64,000 nt of DNA from positions 50,817 to 114,816 of the forward strand of contig NZ_FWFG01000064.1 in assembly GCF_900163655.1 (NCBI RefSeq), written 5' to 3'. Source of the DNA: Brachybacterium nesterenkovii (GTDB lineage Bacteria > Actinomycetota > Actinomycetes > Actinomycetales > Dermabacteraceae). Below the pieces are notes generated by a model. It had not been told where the DNA came from and did not search any database. It worked only from the letters and a program-made list of their open reading frames with translations. A program made the position numbers and the translations under genes. This document shows positions 40,332 through 51,100 of this stretch, piece by piece. Within the stretch, counting starts at the first letter, position 1. Every line of letters starts with the position of its first letter.

Positions 40332-40886
40332 ATGATCAACACCACGAACGATCCGAGCACGCCGCCCACCCAGCGGTCCATCGGGGAGCTCGTCGCCTCC
40401 ATCAAGGACGAGCTCGTCGATGTCGTCCACACCGAGGTCGACATCGCCAAGAAGGAGTTCACCTCCCTGGGCACGAAGGCCGGCGTCATCGCCGCCTGCG
40501 CCGCGGCCGTCCTCTTCCTGCTGCTGTCCGCGTGGGTCATGCTGCTGTTCGCCGCCGCCAGCGGCCTGCAGGCCCTGGGCCTGCCCGCCTGGGCCTCCTT
40601 CCTTATCGTCGCGGGCGTCTTCCTGCTGCTCGCCGCCATCGCGGGCCTCATCGCCTTTTCCTTCGTGAAGAAGCTGAAGGCCCCCGAGGTGACGATCGAG
40701 ACCGCCAAGGGCGCCATAACCGCCGTCCAGGGCAAGCGCCACACCGCGCCCGTCAGCTACGACGACACGTTCGAGGAGCTCTACGGCAAGCAGGTGAGCG
40801 CGCGCACCGCGTCGACCCCGACCCCCGGCGCCAAGGACGAGAAGGCGCCGACCGAGGACGAGCGCGTCGGCAGCGTCCGCGCCTGA
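40332..40886 (+). CDS. Actinobacterial holin-X-like (Act_holin/phage holin superfamily) membrane protein
   Basis: A 184-residue protein. A soluble amphipathic N-terminus (RSIGELVASIKDELVDVVHT, then EVDIAKKEFTSLGTKAG) leads into two long membrane helices around residues 55-80 and 87-112, and ends in a charged tail. This is the pattern of the chromosomal Act_holin_3/DUF1469-type proteins common in actinobacteria. Despite the name, lysis activity is unproven and there is no phage context. ATG 40332 or GTG 40323 can serve as start; TATAGG at 40318-40323 is a possible -10. Confidence 0.78.
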   Translation: MINTTNDPSTPPTQRSIGELVASIKDELVDVVHTEVDIAKKEFTSLGTKAGVIAACAAAVLFLLLSAWVMLLFAAASGLQALGLPAWASFLIVAGVFLLLAAIAGLIAFSFVKKLKAPEVTIETAKGAITAVQGKRHTAPVSYDDTFEELYGKQVSARTASTPTPGAKDEKAPTEDERVGSVRA

Positions 40887-40921
40887 CCCGCCCGCTCCGG
40901 CCACGGCCGGCACCGACCACG

Positions 40922-40957
40922 AGGACCCCGCCCCGGCCCCGGCCGCGGCGGGGTCCT
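40922..40957 (+). terminator. Terminator before cysS
   Basis: An 11-bp stem AGGACCCCGCC (40922-40932) pairs with 40947-40957 over a 14-nt GC-rich loop and lies 36 nt after the holin-like gene. Confidence 0.75.
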
Positions 40958-40987
40958 TCGCATCCCCCGGGGCAGTAGGCTGGGCAG

Positions 40988-42439
40988 GTGACGCTCCACC
41001 TGTACGACTCCGCAACCCGATCCGTCTCCGAGCTGCGCCCGCTGCGCGAGGGGCACGTGACGCTGTACGCCTGCGGCCCCACCACCCAGGGCGCCCCGCA
41101 TCTCGGGCACCTGCGCACCTTCTGCGCGGTCGACGTGCTGGTCCGCTGGCTCGAGCGCTCCGGGAACGAGGTCACGCACGTGCGCAACGTGACCGACATC
41201 GACGACAAGATCCTGGCGAAGTCCGCCGAGGCCGGCCGCCCCTGGTGGGCCTGGTCGCTGGGCTTCGAGCGCGAGTTCCAGGAGGTCCTCGACCGCCTGG
41301 GCGTGCGCCGCCCCACGTACGAGCCGCGGGCGACCGGTCACGTGCCCGAGATGATCGCCTTCATGCAGCGCCTCATCGAGCGGGGCCACGCCTACGCCGA
41401 CGGCCAGGGCAGCGTGTACTTCGACGTCGCCTCCCTCCCCGAGTACGGCGCGCTGACCCGCCAGAGCCTGGAGGACATGCAGGACGCGGGCGAGAGCCCC
41501 GAGCCCGGCAAGCGCGACGTGCGCGACTTCGCCCTGTGGAAGGCCGCCAAGCCCACCGAGCCGGAGACCGCCTCCTGGGACACGCCGTTCGGGCGGGGCC
41601 GCCCGGGATGGCACCTCGAGTGCTCCGCCATGAGCCTGAAGTACCTCGGCGAGTCCTTCGACATCCACGCCGGGGGCCTCGACCTGCGCTTCCCGCACCA
41701 CGAGAACGAGCAGGCCCAGTCCCGCGCCGCGGGCTACGGCTTCGCGCAGCGCTGGATGCACCCGGGCGTGCTCACCGTCGACGGCCTCAAGATGGGCAAG
41801 AGCCTCGACAACTTCGTCACCGCCCGCGACGCCCTGGCCGAGCACTCGGCGCCCGCCGTCCGCCTCGCCCTCATCGGCGGGCACTACCGCGCCGTCGTCG
41901 AGTACAACGCGACCACCACCGCCGAGGCCGAGGTCGTGTGGGACCGCTTCGTGCAGTCCGTCCGCCGGGCCCTGCGCCTCGTGGGGGACGCCGGGCGCGG
42001 GGCCGTCGACGAAGTCGCCCTGCCCGAGGCCTTCACGGCCGCGATGGACGACGACCTCGGCGTGCCCGAGGCCCTCGCCGTCGTCCACCGCACCCAGTCC
42101 CGCCTGAACACGGCCGTCGCCGCCGGCGACGCCGCCGAGGCGGCGGAGCTGCTCGCGCAGCTGCGGGCGATGCTCGACGTGCTGGGCCTGGACCCGCTCG
42201 ATCCGCGCTGGGCGCAGACTGAGACCGCGGGGGAGACGGGCGGCGGCGAGCATGGCGCGCTCGATGCCCTCGTCCGCGGGCGCCTGGCCGAGCGCGCCGA
42301 GGCCCGCGCGGCCAAGGACTGGGCGCGCGCAGACGCGATCCGCGATGAGCTCACCGCCGCCGGCCTCGTGATCGAGGACGGCCGCGAGGGCGCCACCTGG
42401 AGCCTGGGCTCCACCACGACGACCACCGGAGGGAACTGA
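40988..42439 (+). CDS. cysS: Cysteinyl-tRNA synthetase
   Basis: A 483-residue class I enzyme. The first zinc ligand is Cys29 in YACGPTTQGAPHLGH, which also contains the HIGH motif as HLGH (38-41). GWHLECSAMSLKYLG and HHENEQAQS supply the other zinc ligands, and KMGKSLDNF is the KMSKS motif near residue 267. It charges tRNA-Cys. A GTG start at 40988 follows a TAGGCT box with 6-nt spacing, so translation is leaderless. It ends 1 bp before rlmB, a common actinobacterial pairing. Confidence 0.95.
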   Translation: MTLHLYDSATRSVSELRPLREGHVTLYACGPTTQGAPHLGHLRTFCAVDVLVRWLERSGNEVTHVRNVTDIDDKILAKSAEAGRPWWAWSLGFEREFQEVLDRLGVRRPTYEPRATGHVPEMIAFMQRLIERGHAYADGQGSVYFDVASLPEYGALTRQSLEDMQDAGESPEPGKRDVRDFALWKAAKPTEPETASWDTPFGRGRPGWHLECSAMSLKYLGESFDIHAGGLDLRFPHHENEQAQSRAAGYGFAQRWMHPGVLTVDGLKMGKSLDNFVTARDALAEHSAPAVRLALIGGHYRAVVEYNATTTAEAEVVWDRFVQSVRRALRLVGDAGRGAVDEVALPEAFTAAMDDDLGVPEALAVVHRTQSRLNTAVAAGDAAEAAELLAQLRAMLDVLGLDPLDPRWAQTETAGETGGGEHGALDALVRGRLAERAEARAAKDWARADAIRDELTAAGLVIEDGREGATWSLGSTTTTTGGN

Positions 42440-42440
42440 C

Positions 42441-43430
42441 ATGGCAGGCAACGGAGGCCGACGCGGCGCGGTGCGCAAGGGCAAGAAGGGCCCGACGACC
42501 GGCTCGGGCGGCGTGCGCCGCCGCGGGCTCGAGGGCAGGGGCCCCACGCCCAAGGCCGAGGACCGTCCCGCACACAAGAAGCACGCCGCCAAGAAGGCCG
42601 CATCCGGCTCCGCCGCGCGCGGCGCCGCCGGTCGCGGCGGGCGTCAGGGCGGTCCCCGCCGCGGCGGCGCGCCCCAGGGCAGCGATCAGGTCGCCGGCCG
42701 CAACGCAGTCCTCGAGGCTCTGCGCGAGGACGTGCCGGCGACGGCCCTGACCGTCATGCACCGCATCGAGGCCGACGACCGCGTCCGCGAGATCCTGCGC
42801 CTCGCGGCCACCCGCGGGCTCCCGGTCCGCGAGGCCACGCGCACGGAGATCGACCGCCTCACCGACGACGCCGTGCACCAGGGCGTGGCCCTGACCATCC
42901 CGCCGTACGAGTACGCGGACCTCGACGAGCTGCTGAAGATCGCCGAGGACGCCTTCCAGGCGCCGCTGCTCATCGCGCTCGACGGCATCACCGACCCCCG
43001 CAACCTCGGGGCGATCCTCCGCAGCGCCGGCGCGTTCGGCGCGCACGGCGTTATCCTGCCCGAGCGCCGCAGCGTCTCCATGACCGCGAGCGTCTGGAAG
43101 GTCGCCGCCGGTGCCGCCGGGCGCGTCCGCGTGGCCCAGGTGACCAACCTGAACCGCGCGCTCGCCGAGCTCAAGTCCGACGGCCTGTTCGCCGTGGGCC
43201 TGGACGCCGACGGCGACACCACCAGCCGCGACATCGCGCTGGGCTCCGAGCCCGTGGTGCTCGTGGTCGGGGCCGAGGGCAAGGGGCTGTCGCGTTTGAC
43301 CCGCGAGTACTGCGACCAGGTGGTGTCGATCCCGATGGCCGAGGCCACCGAGTCGCTCAACGCCTCGGTCGCCACCTCGATCGCGCTTTACGAGATCGCG
43401 GGGCGGAGGGCCTCGGAGGGCCTGCGCTGA
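42441..43430 (+). CDS. rlmB: 23S rRNA (guanosine-2'-O-)-methyltransferase, RlmB/SpoU family
   Basis: A 329-residue enzyme. The N-terminal 80 residues are Lys/Arg/Gly-rich (GPTTGSGGVRRRG) and likely bind rRNA. A substrate-binding SpoU N domain begins QVAGRNAVLEALRE. The SPOUT knot contains ALDGITDPRNLGAILRSAGA, VLPERRSVSMTASVWKVAAG, VLVVGAEGKGLSRL and IPMAEATESLNASVATSIAL, the three SpoU motifs. It methylates a ribose in 23S rRNA (G2251 in E. coli RlmB). Cotranscribed with cysS. Confidence 0.93.
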   Translation: MAGNGGRRGAVRKGKKGPTTGSGGVRRRGLEGRGPTPKAEDRPAHKKHAAKKAASGSAARGAAGRGGRQGGPRRGGAPQGSDQVAGRNAVLEALREDVPATALTVMHRIEADDRVREILRLAATRGLPVREATRTEIDRLTDDAVHQGVALTIPPYEYADLDELLKIAEDAFQAPLLIALDGITDPRNLGAILRSAGAFGAHGVILPERRSVSMTASVWKVAAGAAGRVRVAQVTNLNRALAELKSDGLFAVGLDADGDTTSRDIALGSEPVVLVVGAEGKGLSRLTREYCDQVVSIPMAEATESLNASVATSIALYEIAGRRASEGLR

Positions 43431-43450
43431 GACGCGCCGGGCCCCTGGAC

Positions 43451-44692
43451 CTAGGGCTCGATCGCGGGGATCGCCGTCGTCTCCGTGGCGATGAGTGACT
43501 TCTCGTCGCGCCGGTAGGGCAGCTGCGTGAGGATGTAGTCCTGGACGGCCTCGTCCATGGACACGTCCCGCTGCGCCTTCTGGGACAGGAACCACTTGTG
43601 CTCGAGGATCTCGTGGTAGTACTCGGGAGCCTCGAGCTTGGCGCGCATCGCCCGCGGGAAGGCCCGGATCACGGGCTCGTACTGCCCCTGCAGCCACTCG
43701 GCCGCCACGAACTCCTCGTCCTCGCCCTGCTGATCCGTGACCGCCCGGTACTGGTCGAGGTCGTTGAGCAGGCGGCGCGCCTGGTTCTCCTGCGCGTCGA
43801 TCCCGGTCAGGCGCAGCAGACGGCGGGCGTGGTGACCGGCGTCGACCACCTTCGGCTGGATCGACACGGTCGTGCCGTCGAGGTCCGTGGTCAGATCGAG
43901 CTCGTCGACGTCGAAGCCCATGTCGTTGAGGCGCTCGACGCGCTCGGACATCCGCCAGCGCTCATCGGCCCGGAAGCTCTCGCGCTCGGTCAGCGCCGCC
44001 CACAGCTCGCCGTAGCGGGCCAGCAGGACATCGCCCACCTCGACCGCATCGGCCTCGGGGTCCATCATGTTCCCGGCCTGGAGGTCCATGATCTCGCCGA
44101 TGATGTTCACCCGTGCGATGTCGAGGTCGTGCTCGCGCTGGCCGTCGGAGAGGCGCTCGTGGAACGTGCCGGTCTCCACATCGACGATGTACGCGGCGAA
44201 GGCGCCCGCGTCCCGCCGGAACAGCGTGTTCGACAGCGAGACGTCGCCCCAGAAGAAGCCCTGCAGGTGCAGGCGCACGAGCAGCACCGCGAGGGCGTCG
44301 ATGAGCCGCTTGGCGGTCTCGGCCTGCGAGAGCTGGCTGAACACGGCGCGGTAGGGGAGGGAGAACTGCAGGTGCTTGGTCACGAGCACGGCGTCGAGCT
44401 CGTCGCCGTCGGGCCCCTGGCGCCCGGTGATGACGCCCACGGGCTCGACCGAGGGGATGCCGATCCGACCCAGGACGCGCAGCATCTCGTACTCGCGGCG
44501 GGCCAGGCGCTGATCGATCTCCTTGACCGCCAGGACGCGGCCCGAGACGCGGACGAACCGCACGACGTGGCGCGAGATGCCCCGGGGGAGCGCCGCGAGG
44601 ATCGACGTGGGCCACTCCTCGAGGGGCAGCTCCCAGGGCAGGTCGAGCAGGGCGGGGTCGGGGCGGGAAGCCGTGATCTCCAGCGGTGCCAT
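43451..44692 (-). CDS. DUF4032 domain protein with kinase-like fold
   Basis: A 413-residue protein. The N-terminal half has protein-kinase-like elements: VSGRVLAVKEIDQ (Lys), then RLHLQGFFWGDVSLSNTLFR (catalytic-loop-like D-x4-N) and AYIVDVETG (DFG-like metal Asp). The C-terminal half is the DUF4032 helical region ending with EYYHEILEHKWFLSQKAQRD. It is common in actinobacteria; relatives resemble lipopolysaccharide-kinase/RIO-like folds, but the substrate is unknown. Start ATG 44690-44692 has a GAGGGA site; a GTG 18 nt upstream is an alternative. Confidence 0.82.
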   Translation of the reverse strand: MAPLEITASRPDPALLDLPWELPLEEWPTSILAALPRGISRHVVRFVRVSGRVLAVKEIDQRLARREYEMLRVLGRIGIPSVEPVGVITGRQGPDGDELDAVLVTKHLQFSLPYRAVFSQLSQAETAKRLIDALAVLLVRLHLQGFFWGDVSLSNTLFRRDAGAFAAYIVDVETGTFHERLSDGQREHDLDIARVNIIGEIMDLQAGNMMDPEADAVEVGDVLLARYGELWAALTERESFRADERWRMSERVERLNDMGFDVDELDLTTDLDGTTVSIQPKVVDAGHHARRLLRLTGIDAQENQARRLLNDLDQYRAVTDQQGEDEEFVAAEWLQGQYEPVIRAFPRAMRAKLEAPEYYHEILEHKWFLSQKAQRDVSMDEAVQDYILTQLPYRRDEKSLIATETTAIPAIEP

Positions 44693-44835
44693 GGGTCCAT
44701 TCTCCCTCACGCGGTGGCGGCGGCGCGCCCGGAGCGCGCCCTCGGCTCGGATCCGTGCGGATTCTCCACAGCGGGTGTCGCGCGCGTCACCCCCGGGCGG
44801 CGGGCGCCCCCGGTCCGGACCGCGCCGGATATGCG

Positions 44836-44869
44836 CGGAGGGCGCGCGGCTCGTGCCGCGCGCCCTCCG
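44836..44869 (-). terminator. Terminator of the msiK-like gene
   Basis: A 15-bp perfect stem (44836-44850 with 44855-44869) with a TCGT loop, 28 nt after the end of the ATPase gene on the minus strand. Confidence 0.85.
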
Positions 44870-44896
44870 TCGTCCCCGCGGACGCGGGAGCGGGGA

Positions 44897-45982
<1,086 letters not shown>

Positions 45983-46002
45983 GGTGTGACCGATTCCCTT
46001 CA

Positions 46003-46020
46003 CCGGCAGGTACGTGCCGG
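46003..46020. promoter_or_regulatory. 18-bp palindrome before the msiK-like gene
   Basis: CCGGCA-GGTACG-TGCCGG is an inverted repeat about 20-40 nt before the msiK ATG, in the 226-bp region between msiK and def. It could be an operator or a leader hairpin. Confidence 0.45.
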
Positions 46021-46208
46021 ACGATCCGTTGTGAAGCGGGAGACGCGCGGGGTCCCGTGCGCCGACGGGCGCGCACGACGCAGGGGGTGCGAGGAGTCAG
46101 CGGCGCGGGGGAGGAGGCCTCCCGATGACCGTGGACCCCGTCGTCCGCCTGCGCGCATCCGCGACCGGCTCCGCCGAGCATACCCCGCCGCGGGTGATAC
46201 TGACGGAC

Positions 46209-46892
46209 ATGGACCTCAGCGAGCTCGTCACCAAGACCCTGTCCCGCCGCCGCGAGGACGGGACGCTGCGCATCGTGCAGGCCGGCCACCCCGCGCTGCG
46301 GGCGCAGGCGCGCGCCTGGACCGGCCAGCTCGCGCCCCAGCTGCTCATCGAGCTCGTCGAGGCGATGACGCTGACCATGCGCCGCGCCCCCGGGGTCGGG
46401 CTCGCGGCCCCCCAGGTGGGGCTCCCCCTGGCGCTCGTGGTGGTCGAGGACCCCTTCGCCGCGGGAGAGGGCGAGGAGGACGCGGAGGACGCGCTGCTGC
46501 GCCGTCGCCCCCTGCCGCTGCGGGCGTTCCTGAACCCCGCCTACGAGGTGACCGGGACGCGGCGCGTCTACTTCTGGGAGGGCTGCCTGAGCGTCGACGG
46601 CTGGCAGTCGATCGTCCCCCGCGGCCTCGAGATCGACGCCCGCGCCCTCGAGCTGGCCCGCGACGGCGAGCTGCGCGAGATGGCCGAGCACTGGAAGGGC
46701 TGGTCCGCCCGGATCTTCCAGCACGAGACCGACCACCTGGCCGGAACGCTCTGCCACGACCGCGCCGTGGCGCGCTCGATGGTGCAGGCGCAGTACACCG
46801 CCCGCTACGCCGATCTGACCGAGGCCGTACGCCGCCTGCGCCTGACCGGGGAGGTCGCCGAGCTCGGCGCCGGCGAGGTCGAGATCGGCTGA
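46209..46892 (+). CDS. def: Peptide deformylase
   Basis: A 227-residue metalloenzyme. Motif 1 is GVGLAAPQVGLPL; motif 2 EGCLSVDGW contains the metal ligand Cys126; motif 3 HETDHLAG (His172-Glu-x-x-His176) supplies the other ligands and the catalytic Glu. It removes the formyl group from nascent proteins. N- and C-terminal extensions make it longer than E. coli Def (169 residues), as in many actinobacterial second copies. ATG 46209 is preferred over 46125 because GATACT at 46196-46201 lies 7 nt before it, a leaderless layout. Confidence 0.93.
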   Translation: MDLSELVTKTLSRRREDGTLRIVQAGHPALRAQARAWTGQLAPQLLIELVEAMTLTMRRAPGVGLAAPQVGLPLALVVVEDPFAAGEGEEDAEDALLRRRPLPLRAFLNPAYEVTGTRRVYFWEGCLSVDGWQSIVPRGLEIDARALELARDGELREMAEHWKGWSARIFQHETDHLAGTLCHDRAVARSMVQAQYTARYADLTEAVRRLRLTGEVAELGAGEVEIG

Positions 46893-47011
46893 CCGCGCCG
46901 AGCGCCCGTCATCGCCCGTCGAAGCGGGCAGTGCGGCTGGACGACGCCTGAGCGCCCGGTGGGCGCGGCCGCTACAGTTTCCCCGTCCGCACCCCCACGA
47001 AGGAGCCGCAC

Positions 47012-47758
47012 ATGGGTCTGCTCGACCTCTTCGACCGCAAGGACGACGCACCGAAGGCCGGCGAGTCCGCGCAGGCCGGCGGCGCGCCCGCCGATCAGCC
47101 GCTGGACGATCGCACCTTCCACATCGTCGACACGACGCTGCGCGCGCAGCGCCCGCTCGCCGCGAAGTACGTGCGCTCCCTGCGCGTCAAGCGCGCGGGC
47201 CTGAGCGACGACGAGCTCATCGCGCACGTTGAGAAGCGCTTCCTGGCCATGCTCACCGCCTCGGGCGCCGGCGTCGGCGGCGTCGCCGCGCTCCCAGGGG
47301 TCGGCACCATGGCGGCCGTCGCCCTCACCGCGGGCGAGGGCGTCGCCTTCGCCGAGGCCTGCGCGTTCCTGACCCTCGCGGTCGCGGACATCCGCGGCGT
47401 CGACATGTCCGATCCCGCGCGTCGCCGCACCGTCATGCTCGGCGTCCTCGGCGGGGAGAAGGGCGCGGAGATCATCGGCAAGGCGCTCGGCAAGCAGGGC
47501 GCGCAGTGGTCGACCGTGCTCAGCGGCGTCGCCCCCGACTACATGGTGAAGTTCGCTGACAAGCAGGTCCGCACCTGGATCAAGCGCAAGCTCGCCGCGC
47601 GCATGGGCGGCCTGTGGGCCGGGCGCCTCATCCCCTTCGGGGTCGGGGCCCTCATCGGCGGCGTCGGCAACCGCGTCGTCGCCAGGAGCGTGATCGAGGC
47701 CGAGCGCACGATCTTCGCGCAGGCGCCGAGCGCACTGCTGGACGCGCCGGAGGCCTGA
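47012..47758 (+). CDS. Conserved hypothetical protein, possibly EcsC-like
   Basis: A 248-residue protein. Residues 75-125 are Gly/Ala-rich and hydrophobic (SGAGVGGVAALPGVGTMAAV then ALTAGEGVAFAEACAFL), and residues 195-215 hold a second glycine-rich hydrophobic stretch (LIPFGVGALIGGVGNRVVA). The paired glycine-rich segments recall EcsC-type proteins, but the match is weak and I cannot name it with confidence. The gene has a clean GAAGGAG site 8 nt before ATG 47012 and a TACAGT box at 46973-46978. It is followed by a bidirectional terminator. Confidence 0.65.
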   Translation: MGLLDLFDRKDDAPKAGESAQAGGAPADQPLDDRTFHIVDTTLRAQRPLAAKYVRSLRVKRAGLSDDELIAHVEKRFLAMLTASGAGVGGVAALPGVGTMAAVALTAGEGVAFAEACAFLTLAVADIRGVDMSDPARRRTVMLGVLGGEKGAEIIGKALGKQGAQWSTVLSGVAPDYMVKFADKQVRTWIKRKLAARMGGLWAGRLIPFGVGALIGGVGNRVVARSVIEAERTIFAQAPSALLDAPEA

Positions 47759-47780
47759 GCGCCGGCTCGCCTGACGCGCA

Positions 47781-47814
47781 ACGCCCCGCCCACTCATGCG
47801 AGCGGGCGGGGCGT
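47781..47814. terminator. Bidirectional terminator
   Basis: A 15-bp stem with one G-U type mismatch (47781-47795 with 47800-47814) and an ATGC loop, between convergent genes. Confidence 0.82.
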
Positions 47815-47831
47815 CGCGCGTCTCCGGGGGC

Positions 47832-48344
47832 TCAGAGCTCCTGCGTGAACTCGTTGGCGTGCTCGGTGCCGACGGCGCGCTGGTAGGAGCGGCGGATCTC
47901 CGCCTCCGCGTCGGCGCGGCCCTCCCAGTGGGCGCCCTCGACGCTCTTGCCGGGCTCGAGGTCCTTGTAGACCTCGAAGAAGTGCTGGATCTCCAGGCGA
48001 TGGAACTCGGAGACGTCGGTGAGCTCCTGGCGACGGATCTGGCGCTGATCGCCGACGGGGACCGCGACGATCTTGTCGTCGCCGCCGGACTCGTCGCGCA
48101 TGCGGAACATGCCCAGCGCGCGGCAGCGGATCAGGCAGCCCGGGAACGTGGGCTCCTCGAGCAGTACCAGGCAGTCCAGCGGATCCCCGTCTTCGCCGAG
48201 GGTGCCCTCGATGAAGCCGTAGTCGTCGGGGTAGCGGGTGGCGGTGAAGAGCATGCGATCCAGCCGGATGCGCCCGTTGTGGTGATCCACCTCGTACTTG
48301 TTGCGGTTCCCGCGGGGGATCTCGATGGTGACGTCGAATTCCAC
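47832..48344 (-). CDS. ppa: Inorganic pyrophosphatase
   Basis: A 170-residue family I pyrophosphatase. It begins [20 protein letters not shown] from GTG 48342-48344 behind an ACGGAG site. Metal-binding aspartates lie in [12 protein letters not shown] and [11 protein letters not shown], and the E-x-K-x-Y region in [12 protein letters not shown]. It hydrolyses PPi released by tRNA synthetases, NadE and Acs, several of which are encoded in this window. Divergent from dacB. Confidence 0.95.
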   Translation of the reverse strand: MEFDVTIEIPRGNRNKYEVDHHNGRIRLDRMLFTATRYPDDYGFIEGTLGEDGDPLDCLVLLEEPTFPGCLIRCRALGMFRMRDESGGDDKIVAVPVGDQRQIRRQELTDVSEFHRLEIQHFFEVYKDLEPGKSVEGAHWEGRADAEAEIRRSYQRAVGTEHANEFTQEL

Positions 48345-48429
48345 GTGTGCTCCGTTGCGTTCGTGCCCGGGGGCGGGCGTGCGGCACTGATATACCGGAC
48401 ACTCTATCGTGAGGGGTCGCGCCCTCAGC

Positions 48430-48518
48430 CCTGAGCGGCTGGGACCATGGGCGCAGCCGGACGATGAGCACAGCGGGACGATGAGCACTGCGGGACGATG
48501 AGCACAGGAGGACCATGA
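48430..48518 (+). repeat. 17-bp tandem repeats forming a chain of four 6-codon mini-ORFs into dacB
   Basis: ATG codons at 48447, 48464, 48481 and 48498 each start a frame of six codons and TGA (MGAAGR, MSTAGR, MSTAGR, MSTGGP). Each stop overlaps the next start as ATGA with an exact 17-nt period. The last TGA (48516-48518) overlaps the dacB ATG at 48515. A decayed fifth unit (CCTGAGCGGCTGGGACC) precedes. Each unit carries a GGGAC- or GGAGG-like purine stretch before its ATG. Confidence 0.85.
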
Positions 48519-49909
48519 GCGCCGACGGCATCTGGCGGGGCATCGCGATCGCGATGTGCATCGCGCTGCCCGCGGGCTTCTACGTCGCCGGCGACCTCGC
48601 CGACGCGTTCCCCGGGGTCCTCACGATCGACGGCGGGGACGAGGGGGCGACCGCGCGCCCGCGCGCCGTCGGCGAGGACTACGAGCGGGTGGCCCCCTCG
48701 CCGCTCATCCCGGCCTCGGCCACCGGCGTCGACGCCGCCGCGGCCCAGGACCTCCAGGCGCGGCTCGACGCCCATGCCGCCGACCCGGTCGTCGCCGGGA
48801 ACCTCGCCTTCTCCGTCGTCGACGCCGAGACGGGCGAGGTCCTGGCCCAGCGCGATGCGCAGACCGCCCGCACCCCCGCCTCCACCCTCAAGCTGCTCAC
48901 CGCCACCGCCGTGATGCGCACCCACGACGCGGACGACACGCTCGCGACCACCACCGTCCTGGACGGCGGCACCCTCACGCTCGTCGGCGGCGGGGACATG
49001 CGCCTGACCGAGGAGAGCCTGGGGCGCCTGGCCGATCTCGCGGCCGCGCGCGTCCGCGACAGCGGGGGAGCGCCCGTGGCGCTGCGCCTCGACGACACCC
49101 TGTTCGACGGCGGCATCAATCCGGCGTGGGGCTCCAACGGTCCCGACGGCGGCTGGGTCGCCCCGACGGCCGCGCTCGCGGTGGACGAGGGCTGGCTCGA
49201 CGCGGACGAGTACGGCCGCAAATCGCCCGACCCCACGATGGACGCCGCGAACCTCTTCTCGCGCCTGCTGACCGAGCGCGGCGTCACCGTCACCGGCTCC
49301 GTCGAGCGCGCCCCGGCCCCCGAGGGCGGCCAGCGCGACGAGATCCGCTCCGCCCCGCTGTCCGACCTGGTCGAGCACACGCTGCTGACCTCCGACAACA
49401 CGACCGCCGAGGTGCTCGGACGGCTCGTCGCGATCGCCCGCGGCGAGGAGGCGACGCCCGAGGGCGCCGCCCGCGCCGTCCAGGCCGAGATCACCGACCT
49501 CGCCGCGGAGAAGGGGATCGTCGCCGACGGACTGGACCTGAAGGACGTGTGCGGCCTGGCCGTCGACGACCGGGTCCCCCCCGCGCTGCTCGCCGGCGTC
49601 GTCGCCGAGCTCGACGCCGCCGGTACCTCGGCCGATCAGCGCGAGCTGCTCAGCTCCGTCCCCATCGCCGGGCTCACGGGGACGCTCGAGGAGCGCTTCA
49701 CCGACCCCGAGGACGCCCTCGGGCGCGGCCTCGTGCGCGGCAAGACCGGCTACCTCGGCGGCACCTCCACCCTCGTGGGCATCGCCGCCCTGCCCGACGG
49801 CCGCCCCGTCGCGTTCTCGATCGTGGTCCACTCCTTCGAGCCGTCCTCGGGCGTCGAGGCGAAGGCCGCCGTCGACGCGATCGCCACCGAGATTGTCTCC
49901 GGTCGCTGA
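48515..49909 (+). CDS. dacB: D-alanyl-D-alanine carboxypeptidase/endopeptidase (PBP4, class C)
   Basis: A 464-residue serine peptidase with the three penicillin-binding motifs: S123-T-L-K in [11 protein letters not shown]293-D-N in [13 protein letters not shown], and K410-T-G in [12 protein letters not shown]. An N-terminal hydrophobic segment ([18 protein letters not shown]) anchors or exports it. It trims or opens peptidoglycan cross-links. It is first in a run of plus-strand housekeeping genes and its stop overlaps the tilS start (TGATG). GGAGGACC lies directly before ATG 48515. Confidence 0.93.
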   Translation: MSADGIWRGIAIAMCIALPAGFYVAGDLADAFPGVLTIDGGDEGATARPRAVGEDYERVAPSPLIPASATGVDAAAAQDLQARLDAHAADPVVAGNLAFSVVDAETGEVLAQRDAQTARTPASTLKLLTATAVMRTHDADDTLATTTVLDGGTLTLVGGGDMRLTEESLGRLADLAAARVRDSGGAPVALRLDDTLFDGGINPAWGSNGPDGGWVAPTAALAVDEGWLDADEYGRKSPDPTMDAANLFSRLLTERGVTVTGSVERAPAPEGGQRDEIRSAPLSDLVEHTLLTSDNTTAEVLGRLVAIARGEEATPEGAARAVQAEITDLAAEKGIVADGLDLKDVCGLAVDDRVPPALLAGVVAELDAAGTSADQRELLSSVPIAGLTGTLEERFTDPEDALGRGLVRGKTGYLGGTSTLVGIAALPDGRPVAFSIVVHSFEPSSGVEAKAAVDAIATEIVSGR

Positions 49910-51063
49910 TGGCCGGACCGCCCCCCGTCGTCGCGCGCGCCCGCACCGCCGTCCGCGCCGCGCTCGCCGCGCGCCTCGAGGACCTCGCCGACCGCACCGA
50001 CCCCCAGGGCATGGCGCCCCGGCTCGTCGTGGGCGTGAGCGGCGGGGCCGACTCCCTCGCGCTGCTGGCCACGACCGCCTGGGTCGGGGCCCGGATGGGG
50101 CTCGAGACCGAGGCCGTGATCGTCGACCACGGCCTCCAGGACGGCTCCGCCGAGGTCGCCGAGCGGGCGGCCGCCGCGAGCGAGCGCCTCGGCGCCCAGC
50201 GCGCCCACGTGCGGCGAGCGCAGATCGGCGCCGACCGCGCCGGAGGCCTCGAGAACGCGGCCCGGGACGCGCGCCGCGCCCTGCTCGAGGAGGTCCGCGA
50301 GGACCGCGGGGCCCTCGCGATCCTGCTGGGCCACACCCTCGACGACCAGGCCGAGCAGGTGCTCATGGCGCTGGCCCGCGGGGCCGGTCCCCGCGCCCTG
50401 GCCGGCATCGCCCCGGCGCGCGGCCCCTGGCTGCGCCCCTTCCTGGGCACCGGCCGCGACGAGACGAGCGCGCTGCGACGACGCGACACCGAGGAGATCT
50501 GCCGCCTCCACGACGTCGAGTGGTGGGAGGACCCGATGAACGCCGACGACGCGTTCCTGCGCTCCCGGGTGCGCCACCGCGTCATGCCGCTCTTGCGCGA
50601 GGCGCTCGGCGAGCAGATCGACGAGAACCTCGCCCGCAGCGCGGACCTCGTGCGCCCCGACGCGCAGATGCTCGATGCGGAGGCGGCCGCGGCCCTCGAG
50701 TCCCTGCGGCGCGAGGTCGCCCCGGAGCCCGTCGCGCACGACGCCGTGCCCTCGCAGGATCCCCTGCTCGCGCAGGATTCCCTGCTCGCGCTCGATGCCC
50801 ATGCCCTGGCCGCGCACCCGGCGGCGATCCGCACCCGTGTCCTGCGGGACGCCGCCCGCCTCGCGGCGAGCCTCGGCGGGGCCCCGTCCGACAAGTCCCT
50901 CGTTCGCCGCCAGGTGCTCGAGATGGACGCCCTGCTCGTCTCATGGCACGGTCAGGGTCCTCTCACCCTTCCGGGTAGGATCGTGCTCGCTCGCCGCGAG
51001 GGACTGCTCGTCTGGCGCCGCGCCCCTGCCGAGCCCGGAGCGCAGCAGGCCCGCCGTCGCTGA
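49909..51063 (+). CDS. tilS: tRNA(Ile)-lysidine synthetase
   Basis: A 384-residue PP-loop enzyme. SGGADS begins at residue 44 in [30 protein letters not shown] and [19 protein letters not shown] are the other N-type ATPase motifs, and [17 protein letters not shown] is the lysidine-specific region. It converts C34 of tRNA-Ile(CAU) to lysidine, an essential step. It overlaps dacB by one base and is followed 37 nt later by hpt, the conserved actinobacterial order tilS-hpt-ftsH. Confidence 0.94.
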   Translation: MAGPPPVVARARTAVRAALAARLEDLADRTDPQGMAPRLVVGVSGGADSLALLATTAWVGARMGLETEAVIVDHGLQDGSAEVAERAAAASERLGAQRAHVRRAQIGADRAGGLENAARDARRALLEEVREDRGALAILLGHTLDDQAEQVLMALARGAGPRALAGIAPARGPWLRPFLGTGRDETSALRRRDTEEICRLHDVEWWEDPMNADDAFLRSRVRHRVMPLLREALGEQIDENLARSADLVRPDAQMLDAEAAAALESLRREVAPEPVAHDAVPSQDPLLAQDSLLALDAHALAAHPAAIRTRVLRDAARLAASLGGAPSDKSLVRRQVLEMDALLVSWHGQGPLTLPGRIVLARREGLLVWRRAPAEPGAQQARRR

Positions 51064-51100
51064 CGGAGGGCGCCGAACCCCCACCACCGAGGAGCCTCGC

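Noticed and set aside
40332..40886. Prophage remnant suggested by the holin-like protein
   Set aside because: No other phage gene is adjacent; such holin-X proteins are ordinary chromosomal genes in actinobacteria.
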